The notes below the pieces were generated by a model, which made no database searches, was not told where the DNA came from, and saw nothing but the letters and a program-made list of their open reading frames with translations. DNA of 64,000 nucleotides from Mogibacterium neglectum (GTDB lineage Bacteria > Bacillota > Clostridia > Peptostreptococcales > Anaerovoracaceae). The position numbers and the translations under genes are program-made. The stretch spans positions 1,240,001-1,304,000 of the forward strand of contig NZ_CP128647.1 in assembly GCF_030644205.1 (NCBI RefSeq), written 5' to 3'. Shown here one piece after another: positions 38,571-46,623 of this stretch (position 1 is its first letter; each line of letters begins with the position of its first letter).

Positions 38571-40997
38571 CTATTTATTGTTCTTCGCTTCAAGCGCTGC
38601 TATTCCTGCAGCCGCCTGGCCGATTGCTATGCCGCCGTCGTTTGTCGGTACGACTCCGTGCTTCAGCACTTTGAAGCCTTCTCGTTCAAGTCCATCATCC
38701 ACTAGCTTTAGAAGTAGTAGGTTTTGGAATACTCCGCCTGATAGGGCAACAACGTTCACTTCACACCTTGTACGCTGGTAGCAGCACGCGATTACGATCA
38801 TGTCTGCCAGCGCTTTATGGAAGAAGTATGCCAGCTGGTCAGTATCTTGATCTGCCAGACTCCTTGCAGCTAGTTCCATGAGCAAGGTGTCTGTGCACAG
38901 TTCGAACTGCTCTTCGTCGATATTCATCAGCCTGCCCTCGTAAGGCGCTAGGCTTATTCCTTGTGCTTCGGCGCGTTCAGCTGCAAACTGGAGCGCCATC
39001 GAGGCCTCGCCTTCGAAGGTGCTGGCTGACTTTATGCCGAGCACTGCGCTTACTGCGTCAAAGAGGCGGCCTGCGCTTGTTGACTTCACTGTATTTATAT
39101 TATTTCCGAGCATGAAGTCGATGCTCTGCCTGCCCTTCTCGTCTCCGAGTCCGAGTGTCTCTCCTATGCGGTTGGCCGCCTCGCTTCCGAGCGCTGTGCT
39201 AATCATGGAGTATGCGATTCGCCATCCCTCCCTAGAGGCGATATCTCCGCCAGCATGTATAAACGGCGCTATACTGCCGACACGCTCGTAGCCTTTCTCA
39301 TCGCCAAGCAAGAATTCGCCGCCCCAGATAGTCCCATCTGGACCGTATCCAGTTCCGTCAAAAGTCACTCCCAGAGCTGTTCCATCGTATTCGTTCTCTG
39401 CCATGCACGATACCATGTGTGCATGATGATGCTGCACTTCCATAACTGGAACACCTTCTCTCTCTGCAATCACCCTAGCCATCTCACTCGTGTTATAGCC
39501 TGGGTGCATATCTCCCACTATTATATCTGGATGAATCTCTAGTAGCCTTTCCATACGAGTTGTCGCTGCTTCAAGTGCTCTCACACTTCTCATATCCGCC
39601 ATATCGCCTATGTATGGTGATGGATAAAAAAGCCCCTTATCTCCTAGGCAAAATGCATTCTTTAACTCTCCACCTATTCCGAGCACCGCATGGGGGCTTT
39701 CACTCTTCGCTACTATTGGAAGCGGAGAATACCCTCTAGACCTTCTGATCATATAAGGCTTGCTTCTGTAAAATGCCATAACCGTATCATCCGCTCTTAT
39801 CCGTATGTCCCTAGAGTTAGAAAGTATGATATCGCACATCGGCGATAGATACTTAAGCGCTTCCTCATCGTTCATGCATATCGGAGCTCCAGATGGATTT
39901 CCGCTAGTCATAACCAGCACATCAGATATTGGCTCATCATCAGGATAATCGAAGAGGAGCATATGAACTGGTGTATATGGCAGCATCACCCCTAAATTTG
40001 GATTGTTAGGTGCTACGGATGCTGCGATTCTTAATCTATGCCGTATCTGGCTGTTGGTCTTAATTTCTTCCTGTATATTGGAATCAAGCTCTGCCGACTC
40101 AGCTGAATCGTGACGTCTAGGAATCAGTATTATCGGCTTCTGCGGGCCGGTAAGCAGAGGCTCCATCTCTGGCTCCAGCCTGCATTCGCGCCCGACCACT
40201 TCGAGATCCCGCATCATCACTGCAAACGGCTTCATCGGGCGCGCCTTCAGCTGTCTGAGGCGCTGGACCGCTGCTTCGTTCGCGGCGTCGCAGCAGAGGT
40301 GGAAACCACCGATCCCCTTGATGGCGGCTATGCCGCCATTCCTGATTACAGCCCTAGTTTCAAGAAGCGCCGCCGCGCCATATACACCCTCGTGGCGCCC
40401 AGTATCAGATGCTTCGCCCACGAGGGTGTAGAGCTCCGGCCCGCAGTCGTTACAGCATACAGGCTGAGCATGGTAGCGTCTCGAATCCATATCGGTATAT
40501 TCATCACTGCAGGCCTCGCACATCGGAAAACCAGCCATGCTGGTTTTCTCTCGGTCGTATGGCATCGAGTCGAGAATAGTTAAACGCGGACCGCACTGAG
40601 TACAGTTTATAAACGGATGGAGATACCTCCTGTTATTCTTATCAAACAGCTCCCTTGCGCAATCCGGGCAAGTTGCTATGTCAGGCGATACGAATATCTG
40701 CCCATCCTCATGCTTGCTATCTACAATCTCGAAACCTGATGGAGCTTCTATATCCAGAGGATAATCCATAACCTTAACCTTGACGATTGCAGACCGCTCT
40801 GGCGCTTCTGCTTCTATGGCATGTACAAAATCGCCTATTACGGACTCATCTGCTCTTGCGATTATCTCAACGTAAGAGCCCTTGTTACAGACACTTCCAG
40901 ATATGCCATATCTATCCGCAAGTCTGCTCACAAAGGGTCTAAAGCCAACGCCCTGAACTATTCCATAAATCCTAATTAATCTACATACCAATTGCAA
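38571..40997 (-). CDS. hypF: HypF carbamoyltransferase
   Basis: Uses carbamoyl phosphate and ATP to carbamoylate HypE, the source of cyanide. 808 residues, full length: acylphosphatase domain (GIVQGVGFRPFVSRLADR, about 1-90), a double zinc region (CPDCARELF, CTQCGPRL, CEACSDEY, CNDCGPEL; about 108-185), a YrdC-like domain (KGIGGFHLCCDA, about 200-400) and a Kae1-like domain (VQHHHAHMVSC, LSGGVFQN; about 420-800). It begins 14 bases after the nifK-like gene stop, placing it in that operon. Confidence 0.97.
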   Translation of the reverse strand: MQLVCRLIRIYGIVQGVGFRPFVSRLADRYGISGSVCNKGSYVEIIARADESVIGDFVHAIEAEAPERSAIVKVKVMDYPLDIEAPSGFEIVDSKHEDGQIFVSPDIATCPDCARELFDKNNRRYLHPFINCTQCGPRLTILDSMPYDREKTSMAGFPMCEACSDEYTDMDSRRYHAQPVCCNDCGPELYTLVGEASDTGRHEGVYGAAALLETRAVIRNGGIAAIKGIGGFHLCCDAANEAAVQRLRQLKARPMKPFAVMMRDLEVVGRECRLEPEMEPLLTGPQKPIILIPRRHDSAESAELDSNIQEEIKTNSQIRHRLRIAASVAPNNPNLGVMLPYTPVHMLLFDYPDDEPISDVLVMTSGNPSGAPICMNDEEALKYLSPMCDIILSNSRDIRIRADDTVMAFYRSKPYMIRRSRGYSPLPIVAKSESPHAVLGIGGELKNAFCLGDKGLFYPSPYIGDMADMRSVRALEAATTRMERLLEIHPDIIVGDMHPGYNTSEMARVIAEREGVPVMEVQHHHAHMVSCMAENEYDGTALGVTFDGTGYGPDGTIWGGEFLLGDEKGYERVGSIAPFIHAGGDIASREGWRIAYSMISTALGSEAANRIGETLGLGDEKGRQSIDFMLGNNINTVKSTSAGRLFDAVSAVLGIKSASTFEGEASMALQFAAERAEAQGISLAPYEGRLMNIDEEQFELCTDTLLMELAARSLADQDTDQLAYFFHKALADMIVIACCYQRTRCEVNVVALSGGVFQNLLLLKLVDDGLEREGFKVLKHGVVPTNDGGIAIGQAAAGIAALEAKNNK

Positions 40998-41011
40998 TCA
41001 CCAATATCTAT

Positions 41012-42244
41012 CTATTTCACTACATCTCCGGCTTTCTGCCAGTATTCTTCATCTGAGCTCGATGAGTACAGAGAAGCCGAGATTGCGAAATGAGGAAGAC
41101 TGAGGAAAGTACCCTTCCATCCAGGAAGCGCCCTCTTGATTAGCGGATCACCCATCACCATATCGTACCCTTCTGCATCTACGAGCTTCATGAGCTCATC
41201 CTCTTCATTTAACTTAGCATCATGCTCCTGACGAACCTCTTTGCTCATCATGAACCAGCTCGCAACATCTATGCGCTCTAGTGGCTTATCCTCGGAAGCA
41301 CCTATAAGCACGTCTCTAAGCGAATTTGCAAAAACCTGCTGATGCACTATCAGCACCTTCCGAGGCTCGTGCCCCATGACCTTGCGAGAGAACTCATCCG
41401 CACAATCCTGCGGCAGAGGATAACATATCTCATATGGTACGCCATACTTGTCCGATAACCATCTCGCGGGCTTTACACCGCCAGGAGATACGACGATATT
41501 TCTATCCACATGTGCAGCAGCAGCCACATCTTCTAGCGTATCATTCATGCCATAGATAACTGGGTTATCCACGCCCTGCTCGCTAAGTGCAGTCACCATA
41601 TCTTCGTAGTCGCCGCTTCCAGGGGTGTCGAGCGGCGTAAAGCCTAGTACTCCAACTCTTTCGGAAGCATTACTCTTATCAATCTTACCTAAATCACCTA
41701 GCTTGCCCAGTTTTCCTAGCTTTTCTAGATCTTCCAAGCTAATTGCTTTTTGCTCAAGACTGCCATTTGCGATAAATCTCGCTCCTGAGCCGCCCTCTTC
41801 ATGCAAGTAGTTCTTGAGTATCTGTAGAAACGCCCTGCTAACACCTTCGTCATACATGTCGATTCCATTAGTTTCAACAGGTACAACTGGCACCTCGTAG
41901 TCAGTCTCCATTAGGCGCTTTAGCGCTCTATAGTCAGTAGCGATAACGGCTGGTACAGGTGTCCCGATTAGGCCGACGAATTTAGCGTCTATGTCTCCGA
42001 GTGCTTCCTTTGTCTTCTGAATGAGAAGCTTGTCACGGCCGAGAATCGCATCTAGATCACGAAGAGCTGCGCTAAATATCGCGCTCTTTTTCTTATCCCA
42101 ACGCGGCTCATCGTATCCGCAGATATTTCCAACGCAGCCACCAGCATCCATGATTATCAGCATACCGCCGTAGTGAAACAGCACAGAGACCGCACCAGAC
42201 TGGTCTGGCGTAAATGGCGATAGATACTTTCTAAGCCCTTTCAT
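41012..42244 (-). CDS. Nitrogenase component 1-like protein, NifK/BchB-type subunit (set 1)
   Basis: 410 residues, distant homologue of nitrogenase beta subunits. Only two cysteines sit in the cluster region, in DAGGCVGNICGYDEPRW (Cys37, Cys42); the position that usually holds a third cluster Cys reads VGLIGTPVP. The DEPRW motif is shared with the second NifK-like protein at 46620, so the two are paralogues. A low-complexity insert KLGKLGKLGDLGKIDK (175-190) lies between the two lobes. It overlaps the nifD-like gene by 14 bases and is followed 14 bases later by hypF. Shorter than NifK (about 510) and without its N-terminal extension. Substrate unknown. Confidence 0.82.
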   Translation of the reverse strand: MKGLRKYLSPFTPDQSGAVSVLFHYGGMLIIMDAGGCVGNICGYDEPRWDKKKSAIFSAALRDLDAILGRDKLLIQKTKEALGDIDAKFVGLIGTPVPAVIATDYRALKRLMETDYEVPVVPVETNGIDMYDEGVSRAFLQILKNYLHEEGGSGARFIANGSLEQKAISLEDLEKLGKLGKLGDLGKIDKSNASERVGVLGFTPLDTPGSGDYEDMVTALSEQGVDNPVIYGMNDTLEDVAAAAHVDRNIVVSPGGVKPARWLSDKYGVPYEICYPLPQDCADEFSRKVMGHEPRKVLIVHQQVFANSLRDVLIGASEDKPLERIDVASWFMMSKEVRQEHDAKLNEEDELMKLVDAEGYDMVMGDPLIKRALPGWKGTFLSLPHFAISASLYSSSSDEEYWQKAGDVVK

Positions 42245-43520
42245 CAGCGAGCCTCCTCTCTATAGCCTCTACAAAGTGTACAAGTCCCTTGTATCCAAAC
42301 GGCTGGATTTCGTTATTCCAGTGCACATTTATCGACTCTGGATAGTAGAACTGTGCATCTATACCGATTGAAATATCAACCTTTTCCGAACCATCGTAGT
42401 TCATCATTGTCGGTGACATAGTCGAGTACACCTTGAGGTCTGGGTTGTAACTAGCTAGTTCTCTGATAAAAGGAAAGTCATCTTCGCTTATATTCGCAAA
42501 CGCCGACTTAACGCGTAGTCCCAGCTTCTCGAGCGCTAGCGCCATCTCAATTGAGTTTCCATTTACAACCTGTCCTATTGCAAATGTCTTTCCTTCACAC
42601 AGCTGCTGAAGTCTTAGGCACGCATCGCTAGCCTCACAGAAGTATTCCGAATCATCAATTTCTACTCCGAGAGCCGAAGCGAACAACGCATATTGACGCT
42701 TGATTCTATCTATTTCATATACTCTAGTCAGCTCCACGTAAGGGATTCCGAGCTTTGACTCAAGTGTGAATGCTGCCTTTCTAGCCTCTGGATGAAGTAT
42801 GATATTGAAATCTGCTCCGCCCATATCCATGTATTCTTCGAGGGTTTCTTTTCTCCCTACCTCGTGTATGGTCTTGATTCCCATCTGACCGAGGATGTCA
42901 TAAAGGTCTGAATCGTCCTCTAGATGTGTAAAATTACCGAGCAAATTAACGGTCCCGCCTGTCGGCTTTCTCTTCTCAAGCAGCGAGTAAATCGCTTCTC
43001 TTACAGCTACCATCGGTGAGTTCTTGCCCTCGCGCATAAGCGCATACATATATGTAGGAACGACGTGAATTCCCGTGCGCTCCTCTGCCTTTCTACAGAC
43101 ACGCTCTAGGTCAGTTCCGAGAAGCGCATCGACGCATGTGATGCAAATAACCACAACCTTAGGCTTCACTTCACAGACTTCATAAATCTCCTCGATAGCC
43201 TGCGGTATATCGGATAGATGTCTGCCTGTGACGAGGTCATTTTCACTCATCTGAAGGAAAAACATCCTCTCGCTATATCCGCCTTCGTCCGCCAAAATCG
43301 TGGTATTACGGCCACAGCAAGCTGGCGCAACCACGAGCATTACCGATTCCGGTATGACTACTCCTGCTCTCTTAACGCCAAATCCCTGTGCACCTGGTGA
43401 GTTGTACATCAAGGTCGCCGGTGAGCTATACACGAGATGCTCGTTGCTCACTAGCTCGGTCGGAATACTGCCAGCCTCAGCGAGCGCTCCTATTGTCGTG
43501 AAATAAGTGTCTCTCGCCAT
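42231..43520 (-). CDS. Nitrogenase component 1-like protein, NifD/BchN-type subunit (set 1)
   Basis: 429 residues of the oxidoreductase/nitrogenase component 1 family. Cluster cysteines: APACCGRNT (Cys68, 69) and VICITCVDALLGTDL (Cys126, 129). The Cys and His that hold FeMo-cofactor in NifD are not seen, so a P-cluster-like or [4Fe-4S] centre without FeMo-co is expected, as in dark-operative protochlorophyllide reductase or CfbD. It shares one base with the stop of the Fe-protein gene and overlaps the NifK-like gene, giving a strict H-D-K order. Confidence 0.82.
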   Translation of the reverse strand: MARDTYFTTIGALAEAGSIPTELVSNEHLVYSSPATLMYNSPGAQGFGVKRAGVVIPESVMLVVAPACCGRNTTILADEGGYSERMFFLQMSENDLVTGRHLSDIPQAIEEIYEVCEVKPKVVVICITCVDALLGTDLERVCRKAEERTGIHVVPTYMYALMREGKNSPMVAVREAIYSLLEKRKPTGGTVNLLGNFTHLEDDSDLYDILGQMGIKTIHEVGRKETLEEYMDMGGADFNIILHPEARKAAFTLESKLGIPYVELTRVYEIDRIKRQYALFASALGVEIDDSEYFCEASDACLRLQQLCEGKTFAIGQVVNGNSIEMALALEKLGLRVKSAFANISEDDFPFIRELASYNPDLKVYSTMSPTMMNYDGSEKVDISIGIDAQFYYPESINVHWNNEIQPFGYKGLVHFVEAIERRLADERA

Positions 43521-44272
43521 TACGAATTCTCCTTGATCAGGTAGTCTGCCAGTGCAAAGAACCTCTTTGCGATATCCGACTCAGGATTACCCTCGATTAC
43601 GGTCTTACCCTGATCCTCCCAGTCGATGATTTCCTGACTGCGAGGGATCTCTCCTACGATTGGTATTCCAGCATCATCTGCAAATGCCTGCACCTTCTCC
43701 GTCTCATTCTCGACGTTGCGATGATTGAGGACCACTCCCTTTACCTTGGCATAACCGCGGTCCGCAAAATTATCTACAGCCGTCTTAATATTATTTGCCG
43801 CATAGAGAGCCATCTTTTCACCCGAAGTTACGATGAGTATATCCTCTGCAAAGCCTTCTCTGATAGGCGCAGCAAACCCTCCACAGACTACGTCCCCGAG
43901 CACGTCATAAAGGACTACATCAGGATTGAATCTGCCAAAAACATCTAGATCATCTATTAGATTAAAAGTTGAGATGATACCTCTACCCGCACATCCGATG
44001 CCCGGTGTAGGTCCCCCAGTCTCGATACATTCAACTCCTCCAAATCCAGTTTTAACCATCTCGTCAATAGTCGGTTCATCGTCGTTATCCCTCATGAAGT
44101 TCATAACCGGAATCAGCGGATTGCCACCGAGAAGGTTGATCGTCGAATCAGCCTTTGGATCACATCCAATCTGAACCACCTTATATCCCTTAACTGCAAA
44201 GGCTGCTGCGAGATTCGCAGTCACTGTCGATTTTCCGATACCACCTTTACCATATATTGCTACCTTAATCAT
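43520..44272 (-). CDS. NifH-like Fe protein (set 1)
   Basis: ATP-dependent electron donor with a bridging [4Fe-4S] cluster. 250 residues: P-loop GKGGIGKS (8-15), [10 protein letters not shown] (35-44), cluster Cys94 in [13 protein letters not shown] and Cys130 in [14 protein letters not shown]. Arg97, the ADP-ribosylation site in NifH, is present. Shorter than NifH (about 275-295), as in nitrogenase-like families. First gene of the H-D-K-hypFCDE operon; the start has AGGGGG upstream, directly after the leader terminator, and a TTGCGT/TATAAT promoter drives it. Confidence 0.93.
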   Translation of the reverse strand: MIKVAIYGKGGIGKSTVTANLAAAFAVKGYKVVQIGCDPKADSTINLLGGNPLIPVMNFMRDNDDEPTIDEMVKTGFGGVECIETGGPTPGIGCAGRGIISTFNLIDDLDVFGRFNPDVVLYDVLGDVVCGGFAAPIREGFAEDILIVTSGEKMALYAANNIKTAVDNFADRGYAKVKGVVLNHRNVENETEKVQAFADDAGIPIVGEIPRSQEIIDWEDQGKTVIEGNPESDIAKRFFALADYLIKENS

Positions 44273-44286
44273 TTATCCCCCTACAC

Positions 44287-44357
44287 AAAAAGACTTCAAA
44301 CCACACAGGTAGAAGTCTCCGAAAACAAATTCATACCACTCGGGACACCTTGTGGTT
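44287..44357 (-). promoter_or_regulatory. Structured 5' leader with alternative terminator and antiterminator (candidate riboswitch)
   Basis: Read on the minus strand. Terminator: AGACTTC (44318-44312) with GAAGTCT (44297-44291) and a T5 run, ending 14 bases before the Fe-protein start. Antiterminator: the 18-base arm at 44357-44340 pairs with 44322-44299 in four blocks (AACCACA/TGTGGTT, AGGT/ACCT, GTC/GAC, CCGA/TCGG), which uses up the first terminator arm. The two folds exclude each other. No known riboswitch class was recognised. Confidence 0.65.
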
Positions 44358-44379
44358 GGTCTTCATTTAATTAATTAAA

Positions 44380-44408
44380 ATTATACTATCGTAACAGATT
44401 GTACGCAA
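44380..44408 (-). promoter_or_regulatory. Promoter of the nitrogenase-like set 1/hyp operon
   Basis: TTGCGT (44408-44403), 17 bases, TATAAT (44385-44380). Start expected near 44373, giving a ~100-base leader. Confidence 0.7.
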
Positions 44409-44432
44409 TAAAAGGTATTTTAATCACAATCG

Positions 44433-44461
44433 TTTACATTTTTTTGAGTGACTGATAAAAT
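44433..44461 (+). promoter_or_regulatory. Promoter of the nitrogenase-like set 2 operon
   Basis: TTTACA (44433-44438), 17 bases, TAAAAT (44456-44461). The ~80-base leader contains a small hairpin TTATACCT/AGGTGTAA and no T run. Confidence 0.6.
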
Positions 44462-44546
44462 ATTTTAAATACATTTTCTCTCTTTATACCTAACAAAAAG
44501 GTGTAAATTGGTGAGGTGAAATTTATTTTTTAGGAAGTATTTCTCA

Positions 44547-45296
44547 ATGAAAAGAATTGCAATATACGGTAAAGGCGGAATTGGAAAATCCACTACCGTC
44601 TCTAATATGTCTGCAGCACTCGCTGGAAAAGGCTATACGGTCATGCAGATTGGTTGCGATCCAAAGGCTGATTCCACGATTAGTCTTCGTCAAGGTATGG
44701 AGCTCACTCCAGTTCTCGATACTTACAGGGATAAAATCAAGGACATTCAGCTTGAAGATATGTATACCATCGGCTATAACGGTGTTATCTGCGTGGAAGC
44801 TGGCGGTCCAACTCCTGGCATTGGCTGCGCTGGACGAGGCGTTGCTAAGGCGCTGGATCTGCTCAAGCAAAAGAATTTCGAAGAAGTGCTCCATCCCGAT
44901 GTCGTCTTCTACGATGTGCTCGGAGACGTAGTATGTGGCGGTTTCTCCATGCCATTAAGAAAAAACTATGCTGACAACGTATACGTGATTTCATCCGGGG
45001 AACAGATGGCGATATATGCGGCGATGAATCTCGGTCTAGCGATGGAGAATTTTAAACGCCGAGGTCACAACGGGCTATCTGGAATAATTGCTAACAAGCG
45101 CAATGTTAATGGTGAAGACGAGAAGCTTCAGACCCTTAGCGAAGACCTCGAATGTCCGATAGTCGGAACTATCGAGCACAGCATGGTGGTAAAAAGAGCG
45201 TCTGACGATGCTCTCACAGTTACCGAAGCTTTTCCGGATGACCCGATGGTTGACGTATATATGAAGATAGCGATGGAGATTATAAACAGGGACTAA
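44547..45296 (+). CDS. NifH-like Fe protein (set 2)
   Basis: 249 residues, closely parallel to the set 1 Fe protein but clearly diverged: P-loop GKGGIGKS (8-15), [10 protein letters not shown] (35-44), Cys94 in [13 protein letters not shown] and Cys130 in [20 protein letters not shown] lies eight bases upstream of the ATG. Divergently transcribed from set 1 across a 274-base region. One base separates its stop from the next start. Presumed to reduce the component 1-like pair encoded next; ATP- and cluster-dependence follow from the family. Confidence 0.93.
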   Translation: MKRIAIYGKGGIGKSTTVSNMSAALAGKGYTVMQIGCDPKADSTISLRQGMELTPVLDTYRDKIKDIQLEDMYTIGYNGVICVEAGGPTPGIGCAGRGVAKALDLLKQKNFEEVLHPDVVFYDVLGDVVCGGFSMPLRKNYADNVYVISSGEQMAIYAAMNLGLAMENFKRRGHNGLSGIIANKRNVNGEDEKLQTLSEDLECPIVGTIEHSMVVKRASDDALTVTEAFPDDPMVDVYMKIAMEIINRD

Positions 45297-45297
45297 T

Positions 45298-46623
45298 ATG
45301 CTGATTGATTTACACAAACCCGATATTAATAAAGCGAAGGTGAAGCTTGGGGACCTCGATACCCTTGCTCCTTTTCCGCGCAAACTTGAATACTCATGTC
45401 CTTCTCGCGGTGGCTGGACTATCGCGCATACACCGATGATTATTCCTGGCTCGCACATGATATACATCGGAGCGTCAGCCTGTCTGCGCGGCGTAGTTCT
45501 CTCAGCTGCCGAGTATGAGGGACTTGATAGATTTTCGATGGTGCTCATTGAGGAGAAGGATATTTTGAGTGGTAACATGGAAGAACTTTTTATCGAGGGT
45601 GTTACCGACATCCTGAATAAACTGGATTATAAACCTACGTGTGTACTCCCTTTTACAGGCTGCATTCACTACTTCCTTGCCACGGATATCGAATATATAT
45701 ATGACGAGCTTTCGGCTCGCTTTCCAGACATCGACTTCATCTCTTCGCAGATGACGCCGACCATGAAGATAAATGACCACACACCTGAAGAGGATATGTG
45801 CCGCTCGATGTACCTATGCATCGAGGAACAGCCTCTTAATGATAAGGTCGTTAATTTCATCGGCGATAGTTTTCCGATTGATAAGTCTGGCGATCATATG
45901 AAGCTACTACATGATAACGGTTTTCGCACCCACGACCTCGCTTCAATCAATGATTACGATGAGTACAAGGCCATGGGAGAGAGTTTTCTCAATATCTACT
46001 CCCTTCCAGTTGCAAAGTGGTCAACTGAGTGCCTTGAGGAGAGACTCGGTCAAAAGAGCCTGTATATGCCGTACACTTACGACTATGATGAGATTGACCG
46101 TGATATGAGTGCGCTTTCTCAGGTTATTGGAGCTCCTACTCCTGATTTTGCATCACTTCGGGCAGAAGCTGATGAAGCCCTAGGAGATGCACTTTCTGTA
46201 ATCGGAGATGCACAGATTGCTATAGATTTCATGAGCACACCGCGTTTCTTGAGCCTTGCAAAACTCCTGCTCTCACGCGGTTTTAATGTGACAGAAATAT
46301 ATGGCGATGCTCTAACACCAGATAGCAAGCCAGACCTTGAGTGGTTAAAGCAGAATTATCCAGATATTCCGCTAATTGCTACTCAGGATTTTCGTGCTCG
46401 TTTCTATCCAAGAGATGAAGCTACAGATGGCAAGCTGCTCGCAATAGGTCAGAAGGCTGCGTATTTTACAGGTACTAACCACTTTGTAAATCTAATAGCC
46501 AATAACGGCTGGTATGGATATGACGCCATTAAAAAGCTCGCAGCAGAAATGATCGATGCGTTTAACAACGAAAAAGACACTAAGTCCATAATTCAGGTTA
46601 AGGCTTGGGGGTGCTCGGCATGA
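45298..46623 (+). CDS. Nitrogenase component 1-like protein, NifD-type subunit (set 2)
   Basis: 441 residues. Cysteines near the expected cluster are Cys34 (EYSCPSRGGW), Cys62 (IGASACLRGVVLSAAE) and Cys115/Cys122 (CVLPFTGCIHYFLATD). This three-position pattern is closer to nitrogenase alpha subunits than the set 1 protein. No FeMo-co Cys/His pair was found. The C terminus ends in KAWGCSA. The stop overlaps the next start in ATGA. The GRxT-type N-terminal layout differs from set 1, so the two D-like proteins are not recent duplicates. Confidence 0.82.
   Translation: MLIDLHKPDINKAKVKLGDLDTLAPFPRKLEYSCPSRGGWTIAHTPMIIPGSHMIYIGASACLRGVVLSAAEYEGLDRFSMVLIEEKDILSGNMEELFIEGVTDILNKLDYKPTCVLPFTGCIHYFLATDIEYIYDELSARFPDIDFISSQMTPTMKINDHTPEEDMCRSMYLCIEEQPLNDKVVNFIGDSFPIDKSGDHMKLLHDNGFRTHDLASINDYDEYKAMGESFLNIYSLPVAKWSTECLEERLGQKSLYMPYTYDYDEIDRDMSALSQVIGAPTPDFASLRAEADEALGDALSVIGDAQIAIDFMSTPRFLSLAKLLLSRGFNVTEIYGDALTPDSKPDLEWLKQNYPDIPLIATQDFRARFYPRDEATDGKLLAIGQKAAYFTGTNHFVNLIANNGWYGYDAIKKLAAEMIDAFNNEKDTKSIIQVKAWGCSA

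Noticed and set aside
42231-43520. Assigning nifD/nifK and nitrogen fixation
   Set aside because: FeMo-cofactor ligands are missing, the proteins are short, and nifB/E/N are absent from the window, so only nitrogenase-like is supported.
44287-44357. Known riboswitch class (cobalamin, Moco, ZTP, guanidine, NiCo, c-di-GMP) in the nitrogenase-like leader
   Set aside because: None of the conserved core sequences I know for these classes is present.
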